Source: Betaproteobacteria bacterium (lineage in GTDB: Bacteria > Pseudomonadota > Gammaproteobacteria > Burkholderiales > SG8-39). From it: a stretch of 64,000 nucleotides of DNA. The stretch lies in assembly GCA_016713125.1 (NCBI GenBank), contig JADJPT010000017.1:1-64000 (forward strand). Reading direction: 5' to 3'. The translations under genes were made by a program, and so were the position numbers. Below the pieces are notes generated by a model that was not told the DNA's origin, did no database searches, and saw nothing but the letters and a program-made list of their open reading frames with translations. Positions within the stretch are counted from its first letter, which is position 1; every line of letters begins with the position of its first letter. Positions 47,841-56,502 of this stretch are shown piece by piece.

Positions 47841-48373
47841 CGCGTCTGCTTCCACTTGGCTGAGACGATGAAACTTACGGGTCTTCCGGCTTCGGATCCC
47901 CGCACCTCGTGCTTCAGTAAGTGGACCTCGGAAAGCTCTGGTTGACGGTCTAGATTGGCCAGATAGGTGAGCGCACCAAGGTAATTCTTTGCCTCACCCG
48001 TGAGGAGCAGATTTCCGCTTTCCGGATCGGGTTCTATCGCTATCAGCGTTGCGGATTCTGTTTGCGCAGCCTCAAGCGACCTCAGCAAGTGGTCCCATGG
48101 CATGGACAGCTTGCGTACGGTGTCGCGCGCAAGCCGAACTTCATTCTCAGTCGCACTGTCCAGTGGTTGAGCGCTTGCGACGCGCTGAAGTGATTGAGAT
48201 GGCGCGTTACCAGGCCCCTTCAGGCGAGCTTCATTCCTTGCAACGGCATTCCTAAGATCTATCCAGGAGTACCCCACATCCATGAGGAATGCCAGCGACA
48301 AGGCCAAAAGCAGCCACGCCGCAGGCGCAGAAGGCTTGCGGGCACGAACAAAATCGAGCTCGAGCTTTCGCAT
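47837..48373 (-). CDS. PilN/GspL-like inner-membrane assembly protein
   Basis: 178 residues with a short cytoplasmic tail (LELDFVRARKPS, matching the conserved PilN-type start), one membrane segment (AAWLLLALSLAFLMDVGY), a helix and a ferredoxin-like domain (ATLIAIEPDPESGNLLLTGE, YLANLDRQPELSEVHLLKHE). The start lies two bases after the stop of the upstream PilM-like gene. Confidence 0.78.
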   Translation of the reverse strand: MRKLELDFVRARKPSAPAAWLLLALSLAFLMDVGYSWIDLRNAVARNEARLKGPGNAPSQSLQRVASAQPLDSATENEVRLARDTVRKLSMPWDHLLRSLEAAQTESATLIAIEPDPESGNLLLTGEAKNYLGALTYLANLDRQPELSEVHLLKHEVRGSEAGRPVSFIVSAKWKQTR

Positions 48374-48375
48374 CC

Positions 48376-49118
48376 TTAACCCATAGCCATTGCATAGGTA
48401 CGTAGATCGATCGGCATGCCTGGCACCAAGGCCAGCTCTGAGTGGCGAAATATCGGCCCGGCCTTGACTGACAGTCCCGCCAGCCGCGCTTCCTTCTCAA
48501 TCAACTCTGGAAGATTGTCTTCATCACGGACTGCTCGCGTTCTCACGAGCTTCAATGAGCCCTCAAGAATCAGCGCAATGGTGTGTCGTCCATGCTCTTC
48601 GAGTACGAACCAACTCGTTCCCTCAGAAAACCGGTGACGTTGAGCATTGAGAGCGCTCATAAGGTAGGGTTGTATGGACGTAACGCCGGAGACTTGGTGC
48701 AATGCATCAACAAGATCCCGATCCACCGCACACGCCAAACGCGGATTGCCTTTCCCCGCTTCGGTGGTTTTCACCTCCCACTGCAGTGCGAGAGCGCCAG
48801 GCGTGGTTTGGAAACAGATGGCGCGCATAGGCATCCCAATCCGCTTCAGCCGTAGAGTGGAGTTCCAAGGCAGAGTTGCATAGCGTACAAGTGGCTGGAC
48901 AAGATGACTGTTAGTTCAGCCTTGCGCGTTCCCAAGATTTCAGATGGGCGTCCAAGGCGTCTACCGCAGATGACCAGGGGGAACTGGGAGGATCCCGGCG
49001 TGAACTCAATGATCGATTTGTCGGATATCGACGGGAACAGCCCTCGGGTATAGCGGAGGCTCACCAAGCGCGAAGGGCATAGCCCTATCCGCAGACTATC
49101 CCGCCACAAAGGTGACAC
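48376..49118 (-). pseudogene. PilM/GspL-like actin-fold protein, frameshifted
   Basis: About 250 residues in at least two frames (breaks near 48785-48890). A GTG start overlaps the end of gspE. The N-terminal part reads RIGLCPSRLVSLRYTRG and ELTVILSSHL, like the first strands of PilM/GspL cytoplasmic domains. The second part (ACAVDRDLVDALHQVSGV, IQPYLMSALNAQRHRF, WFVLEEHGRHTIALIL) is the rest of the actin-like fold. It would recruit PilN and contact the GspE ATPase. Confidence 0.68.
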
Positions 49119-50760
49119 GATTGATCCGTCTAATGTGGTTTCTCCGCTCCTCCACGAGATCCAGCGCAGCCTTCGCGAAGGCTTCTCGTTCCGGATGCGC
49201 GGGCAGCCTGCTTGAGTTGACGTACTGGAGCCCGCGCGGAAATCAACTCTCGAAGTTCATCGTTCATGACCATGAGCTCGGCAATGGCCTTGCGTCCCTT
49301 GAAGCCGGTTCCTCGGCAATGTGAACAGCCGCGTCCTCGTAGGAACGTGAAGGTGGGGACGTCTCCCTTCGGAATGGCCGACTCCTCAAGCAAGGTTGCG
49401 CTAGGAATATCTGCGGCGCGGCACTGTGGGCAGTTCACCCGAACAAGGCGTTGAGCCATGACTGCATTCAGGGCGGAAACAAAATTGAAGGTGTCCACGC
49501 CCATGTGCATGAACCTCCCGATGACATCGAATACGCTGTTTGCATGTACGGTGGTGTAGACGAGATGCCCCGTAAGTGCGGACTGAACCGCTATCTCAGC
49601 AGTCTCCGGATCCCTGATCTCTCCCACCATGATCCTGTCAGGGTCATGCCGAAGGATGGATCGCAAGCCTCGCGCGAAGGTCAGGCCCTTCTTTTCGTTC
49701 ACCGGTATCTGAAGTACGCCAGGTAGCTGGTACTCGACCGGATCCTCGATAGTGACGATCTTGTCCAAACCCTTGTTGATTTCTGACATCACTGCGTACA
49801 GCGTCGTGGTCTTGCCGCTGCCTGTGGGGCCGGTAACAAGCAGCATCCCATGCGGCTCTGCGGAAAGTCGGCGAACTCGTTGCATGATCCCGGCATCGAA
49901 TCCCAACTGATCCAGGCTTAGTCCATGCAAATGATCCGACAAAGACTGCTTGTCCAGGATGCGAAGCACCGCATCCTCACCGAAGACACTCGGCATGATG
50001 GATACGCGCAGATCGATTTCGCGTCCCTTGGCGCTGACCTTGAATCGGCCATCCTGCGGAACGCGTCGTTCAGATATATCCAGATCAGCCTTTACTTTTA
50101 CGCGTGAGATGGCCTGGTCCGCGAAGTCCGGCCCTCCACAGACTTGATCGTGCACAACACTCCGTCGATGCGATACTTCACCGTCAATCCGGACCCGGAG
50201 GTTTCCAGGTGAATGTCGCTCGCTCCGGCCTTCAGTGCGTCGTAAAGAGTGGAATTTATCAGTCGAACTACAGGGCTTTCCGTTTCGCCAATCGACTCAA
50301 TGGAAAGATCCTCGACAGATCCTCGGTGCTTGATTCGTCCTTCTTGTTCGGTGGAGAGTCCATCGATTGCGCGCAGCCCCTCTTCCTGAAGTGACAAGTA
50401 GGCCGAAACGTCGAGCGGATGGGCCAGACGGTAGGAGAACGGTGCGCGCACGGTTTCCTCGATCCAATCCTGTGTGGAGCTGTCGTAGGGGTCACCCACA
50501 ACCAGGAGGAGGGTACCTGCGGGAGATCGCAGTGCGAGGCAAGATCGGCGACTGGCTTCTCCGAAAGGCACGACGGAGAAATCGGGTTGCAACTCCCGCA
50601 TGATCTCCATGTCAATAGTTTCGATGCGCAAGCTTGTGGAAAGCCTGAGCATGAACTCCTCGCGAGGCAAAGAAAGCTTCTCCTCGATGAGATCAACGAT
50701 GCGACGTTGTGTTCGGTCGCGTTCCGCTTTCGCACAGAGGACATCTTCCGCAGGGATCAT
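49096..50760 (-). pseudogene. gspE: GspE/PilB-type secretion ATPase, frameshifted
   Basis: Hexameric motor ATPase of about 550 residues. The first frame holds the N1-like domain and ASDIHLET, YRIDGVL; a break near 50130 leads to the second frame with RISRVK-type helices, DISERRVPQDGRF, Walker A GPTGSGKTTT, the Asp box EDPVEYQLPG, Walker B RIMVGEIRDPETA, the His box TGHLVYTTVHAN and the zinc Cys pairs CPQC and CSHC. A further break near 49190 is needed to reach the expected end (AALDLV, INRVTFVA). It starts inside the gspF stop. Confidence 0.9.
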
Positions 50761-51947
50761 TGAATGCTCCCCGCAAGCTCAAATATGGGCATGTACATCA
50801 GAACCACCACCAGCCCTACGGCCAGTCCAAGAGCAGCCATCAGAATGGGCTCAAATGCGCGCATGAACGCATCCACAAAACGCGCTGTTTCCTCGTCATG
50901 GAATCGGGCGGCGCGATCAAGCAGTTCTCCCATTCTTCCGCTGCGTTCTCCGACGGCCAGCATTCGGATGGTGACGGGAGTGGAAAGCGTGGTGGCATTC
51001 AAAGCGGAGGAGATCGAGTGACCTTCTTCAATGGACTTTCGTGCCCGCGAAAGTTGGTGCTGCAGGTGTTCGGCGAGCAACCCAGATACCATATCCATCG
51101 CGGGAAGAATGGGTACCCCGGCGCGCAAAAGCATGCCCAGCGTTCGGTAGAAACGAGCCAGTTGGTAAATGCGCATGCGCTCTCCGAGCACAGGAAGGCT
51201 CCACAGAGCATTGGAGATGCGGGTGCGTGCGTCTTTCCTGGAAAGCAACCACGCGGCCAATACTAGCGAGCCTCCGACCAGCATGGCGGCAACCATTCCG
51301 TGCTCGCGTAATAGTCGACCCAAGCCAAGCAGTGCGCTGGAAAAGAATGGAAGTTCTGTGGAAATGTCCTCGTATACAAGCGCGAAACGAGGAATGACAT
51401 AGAACATCAGGAACGCCAGCACCAGGCTACCTACAGTCAGCAGAATTGCCGGGTATATCGAGGCCGCAACGATCTTCTTGCGTACCTTGTCCAGTTCGTC
51501 CTGATAGTTGATGTATCGCGCCAACGCCTCCTTTAGATCTCCCGTTCTCTCGCTGGAGCGCACGGTAGCCACATACAGCGCCGGAAAGTGCCCAGGAAAT
51601 CTTTCCAATGCCTGTGATAGCGGTATTCCTTCGTGCAGCGATCGCAGAATTTCACTCAATACGCGGGCAGATTCACCACCACCGTCGCGATCCGCCAATG
51701 TCTGCAATGCTTCGACGAGATTCAGCCCGGCATCCAGCAAGGCAAGGAGTTCGACAGAGAACAGTGCCGTCGGGAATCGATGGGCCTTCGCGGGGACAAC
51801 GACGCTAAGTCTGTTTCGCGGTGTGGCGGAGAGAACTGCATAGCCTCGCTGGCGGGCCACTTCATGGAGCCCAACCATATTGGCAGCCTCGAGTTCAAGG
51901 GCCACCACTTGTTGCCTTGCGTCGACAGCCTTAACCGCGTAGCGCAT
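50757..51947 (-). CDS. gspF: GspF/PilC-type inner-membrane platform protein
   Basis: 396 residues, intact. Two tandem T2SSF domains (first near FSVELLALLDAGLNLVEALQ, second near LARFYRTLGMLLRAGVPILP), each followed by membrane segments (AILLTVGSLVLAFLMFYVIP and ILMAALGLAVGLVVVLMYMP), and the GERSGRMGELL block. It anchors the ATPase to the pseudopilus base. Starts ten bases after gspG. Confidence 0.93.
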   Translation of the reverse strand: MRYAVKAVDARQQVVALELEAANMVGLHEVARQRGYAVLSATPRNRLSVVVPAKAHRFPTALFSVELLALLDAGLNLVEALQTLADRDGGGESARVLSEILRSLHEGIPLSQALERFPGHFPALYVATVRSSERTGDLKEALARYINYQDELDKVRKKIVAASIYPAILLTVGSLVLAFLMFYVIPRFALVYEDISTELPFFSSALLGLGRLLREHGMVAAMLVGGSLVLAAWLLSRKDARTRISNALWSLPVLGERMRIYQLARFYRTLGMLLRAGVPILPAMDMVSGLLAEHLQHQLSRARKSIEEGHSISSALNATTLSTPVTIRMLAVGERSGRMGELLDRAARFHDEETARFVDAFMRAFEPILMAALGLAVGLVVVLMYMPIFELAGSIQ

Positions 51948-51956
51948 CTTGGAGGC

Positions 51957-52364
51957 TTAGTTGCCAATATCGGCGTTCTCGCCGGTGCCACCAGGCTGAC
52001 CATCCTTCCCGAAGGACAGCAACTCGTACTCCCCTTTGGATCCAGGGCTTCTATAGACGTAGGACTTTCCCCAAGGGTCGAGAGGAACTGCTTTCTTCAG
52101 GTAGGGCCCTCCCCATTGCGGCTCGTTTCCCGGACGGTCCACCAACGCCTTAAGACCCTGCTCCGTAGTGGGGTATCGGCGCACATCCAAGCGATACTGG
52201 TCCAGTGCCTTGTCAAAGGGGTCCATCTGGGCTCGGGCAACCTGTACTTCGGACTTGCCGACTTGGGAGAAGTAGCGCGGCGCGACATATCCGGCCAGGA
52301 GACCGATGATGACGATGACGACCAACAGTTCAAGCAGGGTGAAGCCTGAGGTCTGATTTCGCAT
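51957..52364 (-). CDS. gspG: GspG-type major pseudopilin
   Basis: 135 residues, first gene of the operon. Prepilin signal SGFTLLELLVVIVIIGLLAG with Glu5. The C-terminal part is a canonical GspG: LDQYRLDVRRYPTTEQGLKA, WGGPYLKKAVPLDPWGKSYV and YELLSFGKDGQPGGTGENAD with the calcium-binding loop. It would form the pseudopilus that drives substrates through the secretin. No prepilin peptidase gene is visible in the window, so maturation must rely on a chromosomal one. Confidence 0.95.
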   Translation of the reverse strand: MRNQTSGFTLLELLVVIVIIGLLAGYVAPRYFSQVGKSEVQVARAQMDPFDKALDQYRLDVRRYPTTEQGLKALVDRPGNEPQWGGPYLKKAVPLDPWGKSYVYRSPGSKGEYELLSFGKDGQPGGTGENADIGN

Positions 52365-52514
52365 GATCTACCGAAATGTCGCTCGCCTGTCTGGCGACCC
52401 AAGCGGGGCTGGGGCTATCTGATTCGCTTCCAGATTATCAGCGCAACGCTTCCCGTCACAAGCACCGAATGGCGCCCGCATGCGGCATGTTCCGATATGG
52501 CAATTTTTCGCCCA

Positions 52515-52535
52515 ACTAGGCCTTCAGGCCTATTG
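52515..52535. promoter_or_regulatory. inverted repeat shared with the Rhs leader
   Basis: ACTAGGCC-TTCA-GGCCTATTG. The 17 bases outside the four-base loop are identical to those at 21637-21657 before the Rhs body gene, at the other end of the island. Possible joint regulator site, transcript hairpin or element-specific repeat. Confidence 0.45.
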
Positions 52536-52775
52536 GCAGGACGGGAGAAATTAGGTAGGGAACGCGTCGCGCGAATGAAGAGAAGTTCCGGTCACATGGA
52601 ACGTGCCAGAGCCAGAAATGGCGGAAAGGCAAGCTGCAGACACTAGCCCATAGAGGACAGATACTGAGCTTCTGATGAACTTAGATGGCCATTGCAGCCA
52701 GTACGAAGGTCGCTGCTAGGGGCGAGTTACCTGGTCATCAGGTGTGAATGGAGTACACGCGAATGACGAAACGTG

Positions 52776-52796
52776 CTTCCGGATGGCATCCGGAAG
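52776..52796 (-). terminator. hairpin after the coiled-coil protein gene
   Basis: CTTCCGGAT-GGC-ATCCGGAAG, a perfect nine-base stem with a three-base loop, five bases beyond the stop at 52802. On the minus strand only a short T group (CACGTTTCG) follows, so termination would be weak. Confidence 0.45.
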
Positions 52797-52801
52797 GGGG
52801 G

Positions 52802-53425
52802 CTATTGCCTCTTTGATCCGGATTCAGGCGTGACATTTGCCTGACCTTTTTCCTTCACTCGTTCGTTAGCCGATGTGAATCTCGAGCTGATATTGCTCAT
52901 CAGGATCCTGTAAAGCCCGGGGAATCTGGTTTCCAGGATCCATCTATCGATCCAACTTGAAGATCTCTTGTCGTCCAGAACGTTTTTGGCCACCTTTTCA
53001 AGCAACGCGTTCTGCTCGCTAAGCTGCTTCTTTGCCACCTGCAGGTGTTGATGGGCCTGATGCAGTTCTGACTTGAAGCGATCTCGATCTTGAATGATGG
53101 GAAGAAGACTATTCATGAAAAGGTAGGAGAACCTCTTCGAGGAATCGTCCTCAAGGGACTGGATGGCCTCAGGGGCCAAAAAGCCTTTTCGGATGGCATC
53201 TTTCTGCTGTCGCCTTACTGCTGCACGGAAGTCGGCGGCCCTATCAAGAATTGCAGTTGAATCTGCGAGTATGGAATCAATGACACGTTGGATGTCCTCG
53301 GGGACATCGACGCCGTCATCTGCGCTTGAGGCCCCAATTCCATTTGCCAGGGCTTCAAGTATTGCGTGAGTTTGTGGAGCGTCGGTGTGCTCCCAGCGAT
53401 GGTAGGCCAGAGCCTGTGTAGACAA
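52802..53425 (-). CDS. hypothetical coiled-coil protein
   Basis: 207 residues from a TTG start; an ATG slightly upstream (MASI...) would need one frame change, so the true N-terminus is uncertain. The N-terminal part (STQALAYHRWEHTDAPQTH) is followed by a helical region and a long coiled-coil stretch (DRFKSELHQAHQHLQVAKKQ, LSEQNALLEKVAKNVL), then WIDRWILETRFPGLYRILMS, a possible amphipathic or membrane-near segment. I recognise no family. Last gene of the island before the tRNA. Confidence 0.55.
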   Translation of the reverse strand: MSTQALAYHRWEHTDAPQTHAILEALANGIGASSADDGVDVPEDIQRVIDSILADSTAILDRAADFRAAVRRQQKDAIRKGFLAPEAIQSLEDDSSKRFSYLFMNSLLPIIQDRDRFKSELHQAHQHLQVAKKQLSEQNALLEKVAKNVLDDKRSSSWIDRWILETRFPGLYRILMSNISSRFTSANERVKEKGQANVTPESGSKRQ

Positions 53426-53798
53426 ATCGAAGCCATTTGCTGGGTACTAGTCGAAGTGATGAGCAGTAAAGCAGAAGGCTCGAGGATTTTAAATAACTAA
53501 TTGATTAAAAATAATAAAAATGCATTCTTTTGGAATATTCGGGCAGGATTGGGAATCACTGTGTTGGATGGGACATCCACTCCAGTCGATGCGCTTTTCC
53601 CATCTCGGGTAGTTGCTGGAAGATTCAGCGTGGTGGCCTGCAACCGATCTGGTCGGGAGGCAAACTGGGAGTCGGCAAGTGTCCATGGCGCGGTTTCCGT
53701 GGTGACTTGGAGTACGCGTGGAGCACAACGACGCCGCACCGCGGTCAGGCTACGGTGTGTCGGGAGGCTTCGGGGATCCGACTGCTTGAAAAGAAAGA
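53426..53798. other. AT-rich spacer at the right island end
   Basis: 373 bases without a supported gene. Bases 53480-53525 are strikingly AT-rich (ATTTTAAATAACTAATTGAT), unlike anything else nearby. Small ORFs here overlap the tRNA and are not credible. An integrase gene would be expected here and is absent. Confidence 0.6.
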
Positions 53799-53873
53799 TG
53801 GTGGGCGATAGTGGTTTCGAACCACTGACCCCTGCCGTGTGAAGGCAGTGCTCTACCACTGAGCTAATCGCCC
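53799..53873 (-). tRNA. tRNA-Val(CAC)
   Basis: 75 bases including encoded CCA. The acceptor stem GGGCGAT/ATCGCCC, D arm GCTC/GAGC, anticodon stem CTGCC/GGCAG with loop TTCACAC (anticodon CAC) and T stem AGTGG/CCACT all pair. Its 3' 41 bases are the right attachment repeat. Confidence 0.95.
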
Positions 53874-53894
53874 CCGGAACTGCGGGAGGCGCGC

Positions 53895-53923
53895 ATTTTA
53901 CGGGTGCGGCCGTTCGCGGTCAA
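53895..53923 (-). promoter_or_regulatory. promoter of tRNA-Val
   Basis: On the minus strand TTGACC (53918-53923), 17 bases, then TAAAAT (53895-53900): both boxes match consensus at five of six positions. The tRNA starts 22 bases after the -10 box. This shows the tRNA kept its original promoter outside the island. Confidence 0.75.
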
Positions 53924-53952
53924 CGCGGGTGCATGTCGCGCGTGCGGGCGGC

Positions 53953-54588
53953 TCAATCGGCGGGAAATTCGGCCGTATCGAGCTGCCAGCGTATCCACAG
54001 CACGCCGATCATGGCGGCCAGCATCATGGTCGCGTCGAACAGCCAGGCGACCACCGGGAAGGCCAGGTAGAACACGCGCAGGCCGTTGCCGTAGAGGTGA
54101 CCGGCGCGGTTGATGTAGCGGGCGACGACTTCGCCGCGATCCTGCACGGCCACGGCGTAGCCGGCATGGTTGTAGAGCCGGATCGACAGCGAACACAGCA
54201 GGAAGGCGCCGAAGAAGGCGCTCATCAGCAGGAACACCTTGAGCGGGAAGAGCTCCGTGGCCATGGCCAGGCCGTGGGCGCGATGCCAGGCGGTGGACAG
54301 GCGGTCAACCTCGCTGGAGAACGCCATGGTGCCGGCCAGGGCCAGCGCGGCGGTCGAGGCCAGGAAGCTCGCCGCCATCACCGAGTTGCGCAGTGTCTGC
54401 ACGGCAAGTATGCCGTTGGCGGGCGTGCGCGTCATCGCTTCCACCCAGTCGGCGCGCACGCGGTCGTGCACCTTGCGGGCCGAAACCGAAGGATCCAGGT
54501 GCTCGCGACGCGAATGCATCCATCGATAGATCGCCAGCAGGCCGATCGCCGCGGAGAGCAGCAGCAGTTCGTAGCCGACCGGATTCAC
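53953..54588 (-). CDS. DUF599-family membrane protein
   Basis: 211 residues with four membrane segments (ELLLLSAAIGLLAIYRWM; SVMAASFLASTAALALAGTM; LKVFLLMSAFFGAFLLCSLS; VFYLAFPVVAWLFDATMMLA). Blocks HSRREHLDPS, VHDRVRADWVEAM, NGILAVQTLRNSVMAASFLA and RLYNHAGYAV match DUF599, whose function is unknown. It lies four bases after the TRAP large subunit and may be co-transcribed with it. Confidence 0.82.
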   Translation of the reverse strand: MNPVGYELLLLSAAIGLLAIYRWMHSRREHLDPSVSARKVHDRVRADWVEAMTRTPANGILAVQTLRNSVMAASFLASTAALALAGTMAFSSEVDRLSTAWHRAHGLAMATELFPLKVFLLMSAFFGAFLLCSLSIRLYNHAGYAVAVQDRGEVVARYINRAGHLYGNGLRVFYLAFPVVAWLFDATMMLAAMIGVLWIRWQLDTAEFPAD

Positions 54589-54592
54589 GGCT

Positions 54593-55885
54593 TCACTTCA
54601 TGTAACCCGGCAGCCAGGTGGCGAGCTGCGGGAACGCCAGCATGACCGCCAGCAGCAGGCAGTTGGCGATCACGAACGGCGTCACGCCGCGGAACACCGT
54701 TCCAAGGCTCACGTGCTTGAGCAGGTTCCTGACCACGAAAATGTTCATGCCCACCGGCGGACTGATCAGCCCGATCTGCACCACCACCACCACGATAACC
54801 CCGAACCAGAGCGGATCGTAGCCCAGGTGGGTGACCAGCGGGAAGAACAGCGGCACGGTCAGCAGGATCATCGACAACTCCTCCATCGCCGTGCCGAGCA
54901 CGATGTACACGAGGAAGATCGCGAGCATGACCATCACCGGATGCAGCTCGAACTGCTGCACGAAGCCCTTGAGGTCGGCCGGCATCGAGGTGTAGTTGAC
55001 GAAGTTGGCGAACAGCAGGGCGCCGATCAGGATCATGAACAGCATCGAGGTGGTGCGTGCGCTCTCCACCAGAACCTCGAGGAACACCTTCCAGGTGAGC
55101 GCGCGCCGCCAGAGCGCGAAAGCGAACGCTCCGCCCGCGCCTATGCCGGCGCCTTCCGTGGCGGTGAATACGCCGCCGTAGATCCCGCCCATGACCAGGG
55201 CGAACAGCGCGACCACTGCCCACACGTTGCGCAGGGCGCTCAGGCGCTGCGCCCAGTCGTGCCGCTCGCCGGGGGGGCCGGCCAGCGGATCGCGCCAGGT
55301 GATCCAGGACACGGCCAGGCACAGCATCACGGTCAGGACGATGCCGGGCAGGATGCCGGCGGCGAACAGCTTGCCGATGTTCTGCTCGGTCATGATGCCG
55401 TACAGCACCATGATCACCGAGGGCGGGATCAGGATGCCCAGCGTGCCGCCCGAGGCGATCGCGCCGGTGGCGAGGGAGTCCTTGTAGCCGTATCGGCGCA
55501 TCGAGGGGTAGGCCACTTTGGAGAAGGTGGCTGCCGTGGCGATTGAGGAGCCGCAGATCGCTCCGAAGCCGGCGCAGGCCACGATGGTGGACATGGCGAG
55601 GCCGCCGCGCTTGTGGCCGAGGAAGGCGTTGGCCGCATCGAACAGTTCCTCGGACATCCGCGCACGCACCACGAAGTTGCCCATCAGGATGAACAGCGGA
55701 ATCACCGACAGCGTGTACTGCAGACCGGTCTCGTAGGTGGTCTGCGCCATCATCTGCGCGGCGGCATTGAAGTTGAGCTTGTACATCACGCCCAGAAAAC
55801 GGGTCAGTCCCATGGCAAAGGCCATCGGGATGCGCAGGAAGGCCAGTCCGAGGAAGACGGCGAAGCCGATCAACGCCTCGCTCAT
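54593..55885 (-). CDS. dctM: TRAP transporter large membrane subunit (DctM)
   Basis: 430 residues with about twelve hydrophobic segments. TRAP-M blocks: IPLFILMGNFVVRARMSEELF, GGLAMSTIVACAGFGAICGS, GILIPPSVIMVLYGIMTEQN and LISPPVGMNIFVV near the end. It forms the sodium-driven transport channel with DctQ. Its start overlaps the dctQ stop by four bases. Confidence 0.95.
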   Translation of the reverse strand: MSEALIGFAVFLGLAFLRIPMAFAMGLTRFLGVMYKLNFNAAAQMMAQTTYETGLQYTLSVIPLFILMGNFVVRARMSEELFDAANAFLGHKRGGLAMSTIVACAGFGAICGSSIATAATFSKVAYPSMRRYGYKDSLATGAIASGGTLGILIPPSVIMVLYGIMTEQNIGKLFAAGILPGIVLTVMLCLAVSWITWRDPLAGPPGERHDWAQRLSALRNVWAVVALFALVMGGIYGGVFTATEGAGIGAGGAFAFALWRRALTWKVFLEVLVESARTTSMLFMILIGALLFANFVNYTSMPADLKGFVQQFELHPVMVMLAIFLVYIVLGTAMEELSMILLTVPLFFPLVTHLGYDPLWFGVIVVVVVQIGLISPPVGMNIFVVRNLLKHVSLGTVFRGVTPFVIANCLLLAVMLAFPQLATWLPGYMK

Positions 55886-56412
55886 GCCGCCCCTCCGCCG
55901 TCCTGCTCATAGTGACGGGTGGGTTTGCGCAGCATCAGCACCAGCATGGCGACCGCGGTCAGCAGCGTCAGCACGCTCATGCCGTAGACCAGCGGACCCA
56001 GCGAGAACTTCAGCGAGGCGGTGGTTTCGCCGGCGGCGTTCATGTGCGCCGCGCGCAGCCACAGCCGCCAGCCGAGGAAGCCGGTGCAGGTCGCGCCGAC
56101 CAGGCAGGCGGCGACGTGCTGCACGTGGAACAGCCAGTCCGGGGTCATGGCGTCGAACAGGTCGACGGTGACGTGCTCGTTCCTTAGCGTGACCAGCGGC
56201 AGTCCGGCGAAGATCAGCGCGGCCAGCAGGCATTCGGTGATTTCGAAGCCGCCGGCAATCGGCTTGTTGAGGATGTAGCGCGCGATCACGTCCGCGCAGG
56301 TGAGCGCCATCAGCGCGAACAGCACCGCGCCGGCCACTTGCGAGAGTCCGGGGATCAGGAACCGGTCGAACCAGTCCAGCGGGGCGGCGTCGATGTTCTC
56401 GTTGGGATTCAA
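55882..56412 (-). CDS. dctQ: TRAP transporter small membrane subunit (DctQ)
   Basis: 176 residues from a TTG at 56412 (MNPNENIDAAPLD), chosen because GGGG lies 7 bases upstream. A longer frame from a GTG at 56448 would start inside the terminator hairpin after dctP. Four membrane segments (VAGAVLFALMALTCADVIAR; ITECLLAALIFAGLPLV; HVAACLVGATCTGFLGWRLW; GMSVLTLLTAVAMLVLML) and the NEHVTVDLFD block are as in DctQ proteins. Confidence 0.9.
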   Translation of the reverse strand: MNPNENIDAAPLDWFDRFLIPGLSQVAGAVLFALMALTCADVIARYILNKPIAGGFEITECLLAALIFAGLPLVTLRNEHVTVDLFDAMTPDWLFHVQHVAACLVGATCTGFLGWRLWLRAAHMNAAGETTASLKFSLGPLVYGMSVLTLLTAVAMLVLMLRKPTRHYEQDGGGAA

Positions 56413-56433
56413 TGCGTTTCCCCGCGTACGCTC

Positions 56434-56469
56434 AAAAAAACGCGGCACCCGCCGTCGGCGTGGTGCCGC
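56434..56469 (-). terminator. intrinsic terminator between dctP and dctQ
   Basis: GCGGCACC (56442-56449) pairs with GGTGCCGC (56462-56469), with an inner CGCCG/CGGCG extension, followed on the minus strand by seven T. It should cut most transcripts after dctP and leave less message for dctQM, matching the need for excess periplasmic receptor. Confidence 0.8.
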
Positions 56470-56502
56470 ATCCGTGCCGGTGCGCTCGCGCGCACCGCAT
56501 GA

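Larger units (their letters stand above)
52365..52801 (-). other. control region upstream of the secretion operon
   Basis: 437 bases without a gene. It holds the inverted repeat at 52515-52535 and a terminator-like hairpin at 52776-52796 for the gene to its right. A promoter for gspG is expected; I cannot name convincing boxes. Confidence 0.55.
21463..53839. mobile_element. genomic island in tRNA-Val(CAC), carrying an Rhs tip array and a T2SS-like operon
   Basis: The island is bounded by two 41-base identical direct repeats (21463-21503 and 53799-53839) made of the 3' half of tRNA-Val from the anticodon to CCA. The right copy belongs to the complete tRNA gene, which keeps a good promoter on its outer side, so the element entered at the tRNA 3' end as tyrosine-recombinase islands do. 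Inside lie a split Rhs locus with eight tips and an eleven-gene secretion operon, and many stretches have visibly lower GC than the flanks. No integrase, excisionase or transposase gene is visible, so the element is either decayed or moved in trans. Confidence 0.7.

Noticed and set aside
43164..52364. Type IV pilus locus
   Set aside because: No retraction ATPase, tip adhesin or PilY-like gene; GspG with its calcium loop and the gene set point to a secretion machine, though the PilMNOP-like genes make it a hybrid.
53497..53859. Small ORFs running through tRNA-Val and the AT-rich spacer
   Set aside because: They are translations of the tRNA (products with LPTH/SGSKPLSPT-type strings often seen at tRNA genes) and lack ribosome binding sites.
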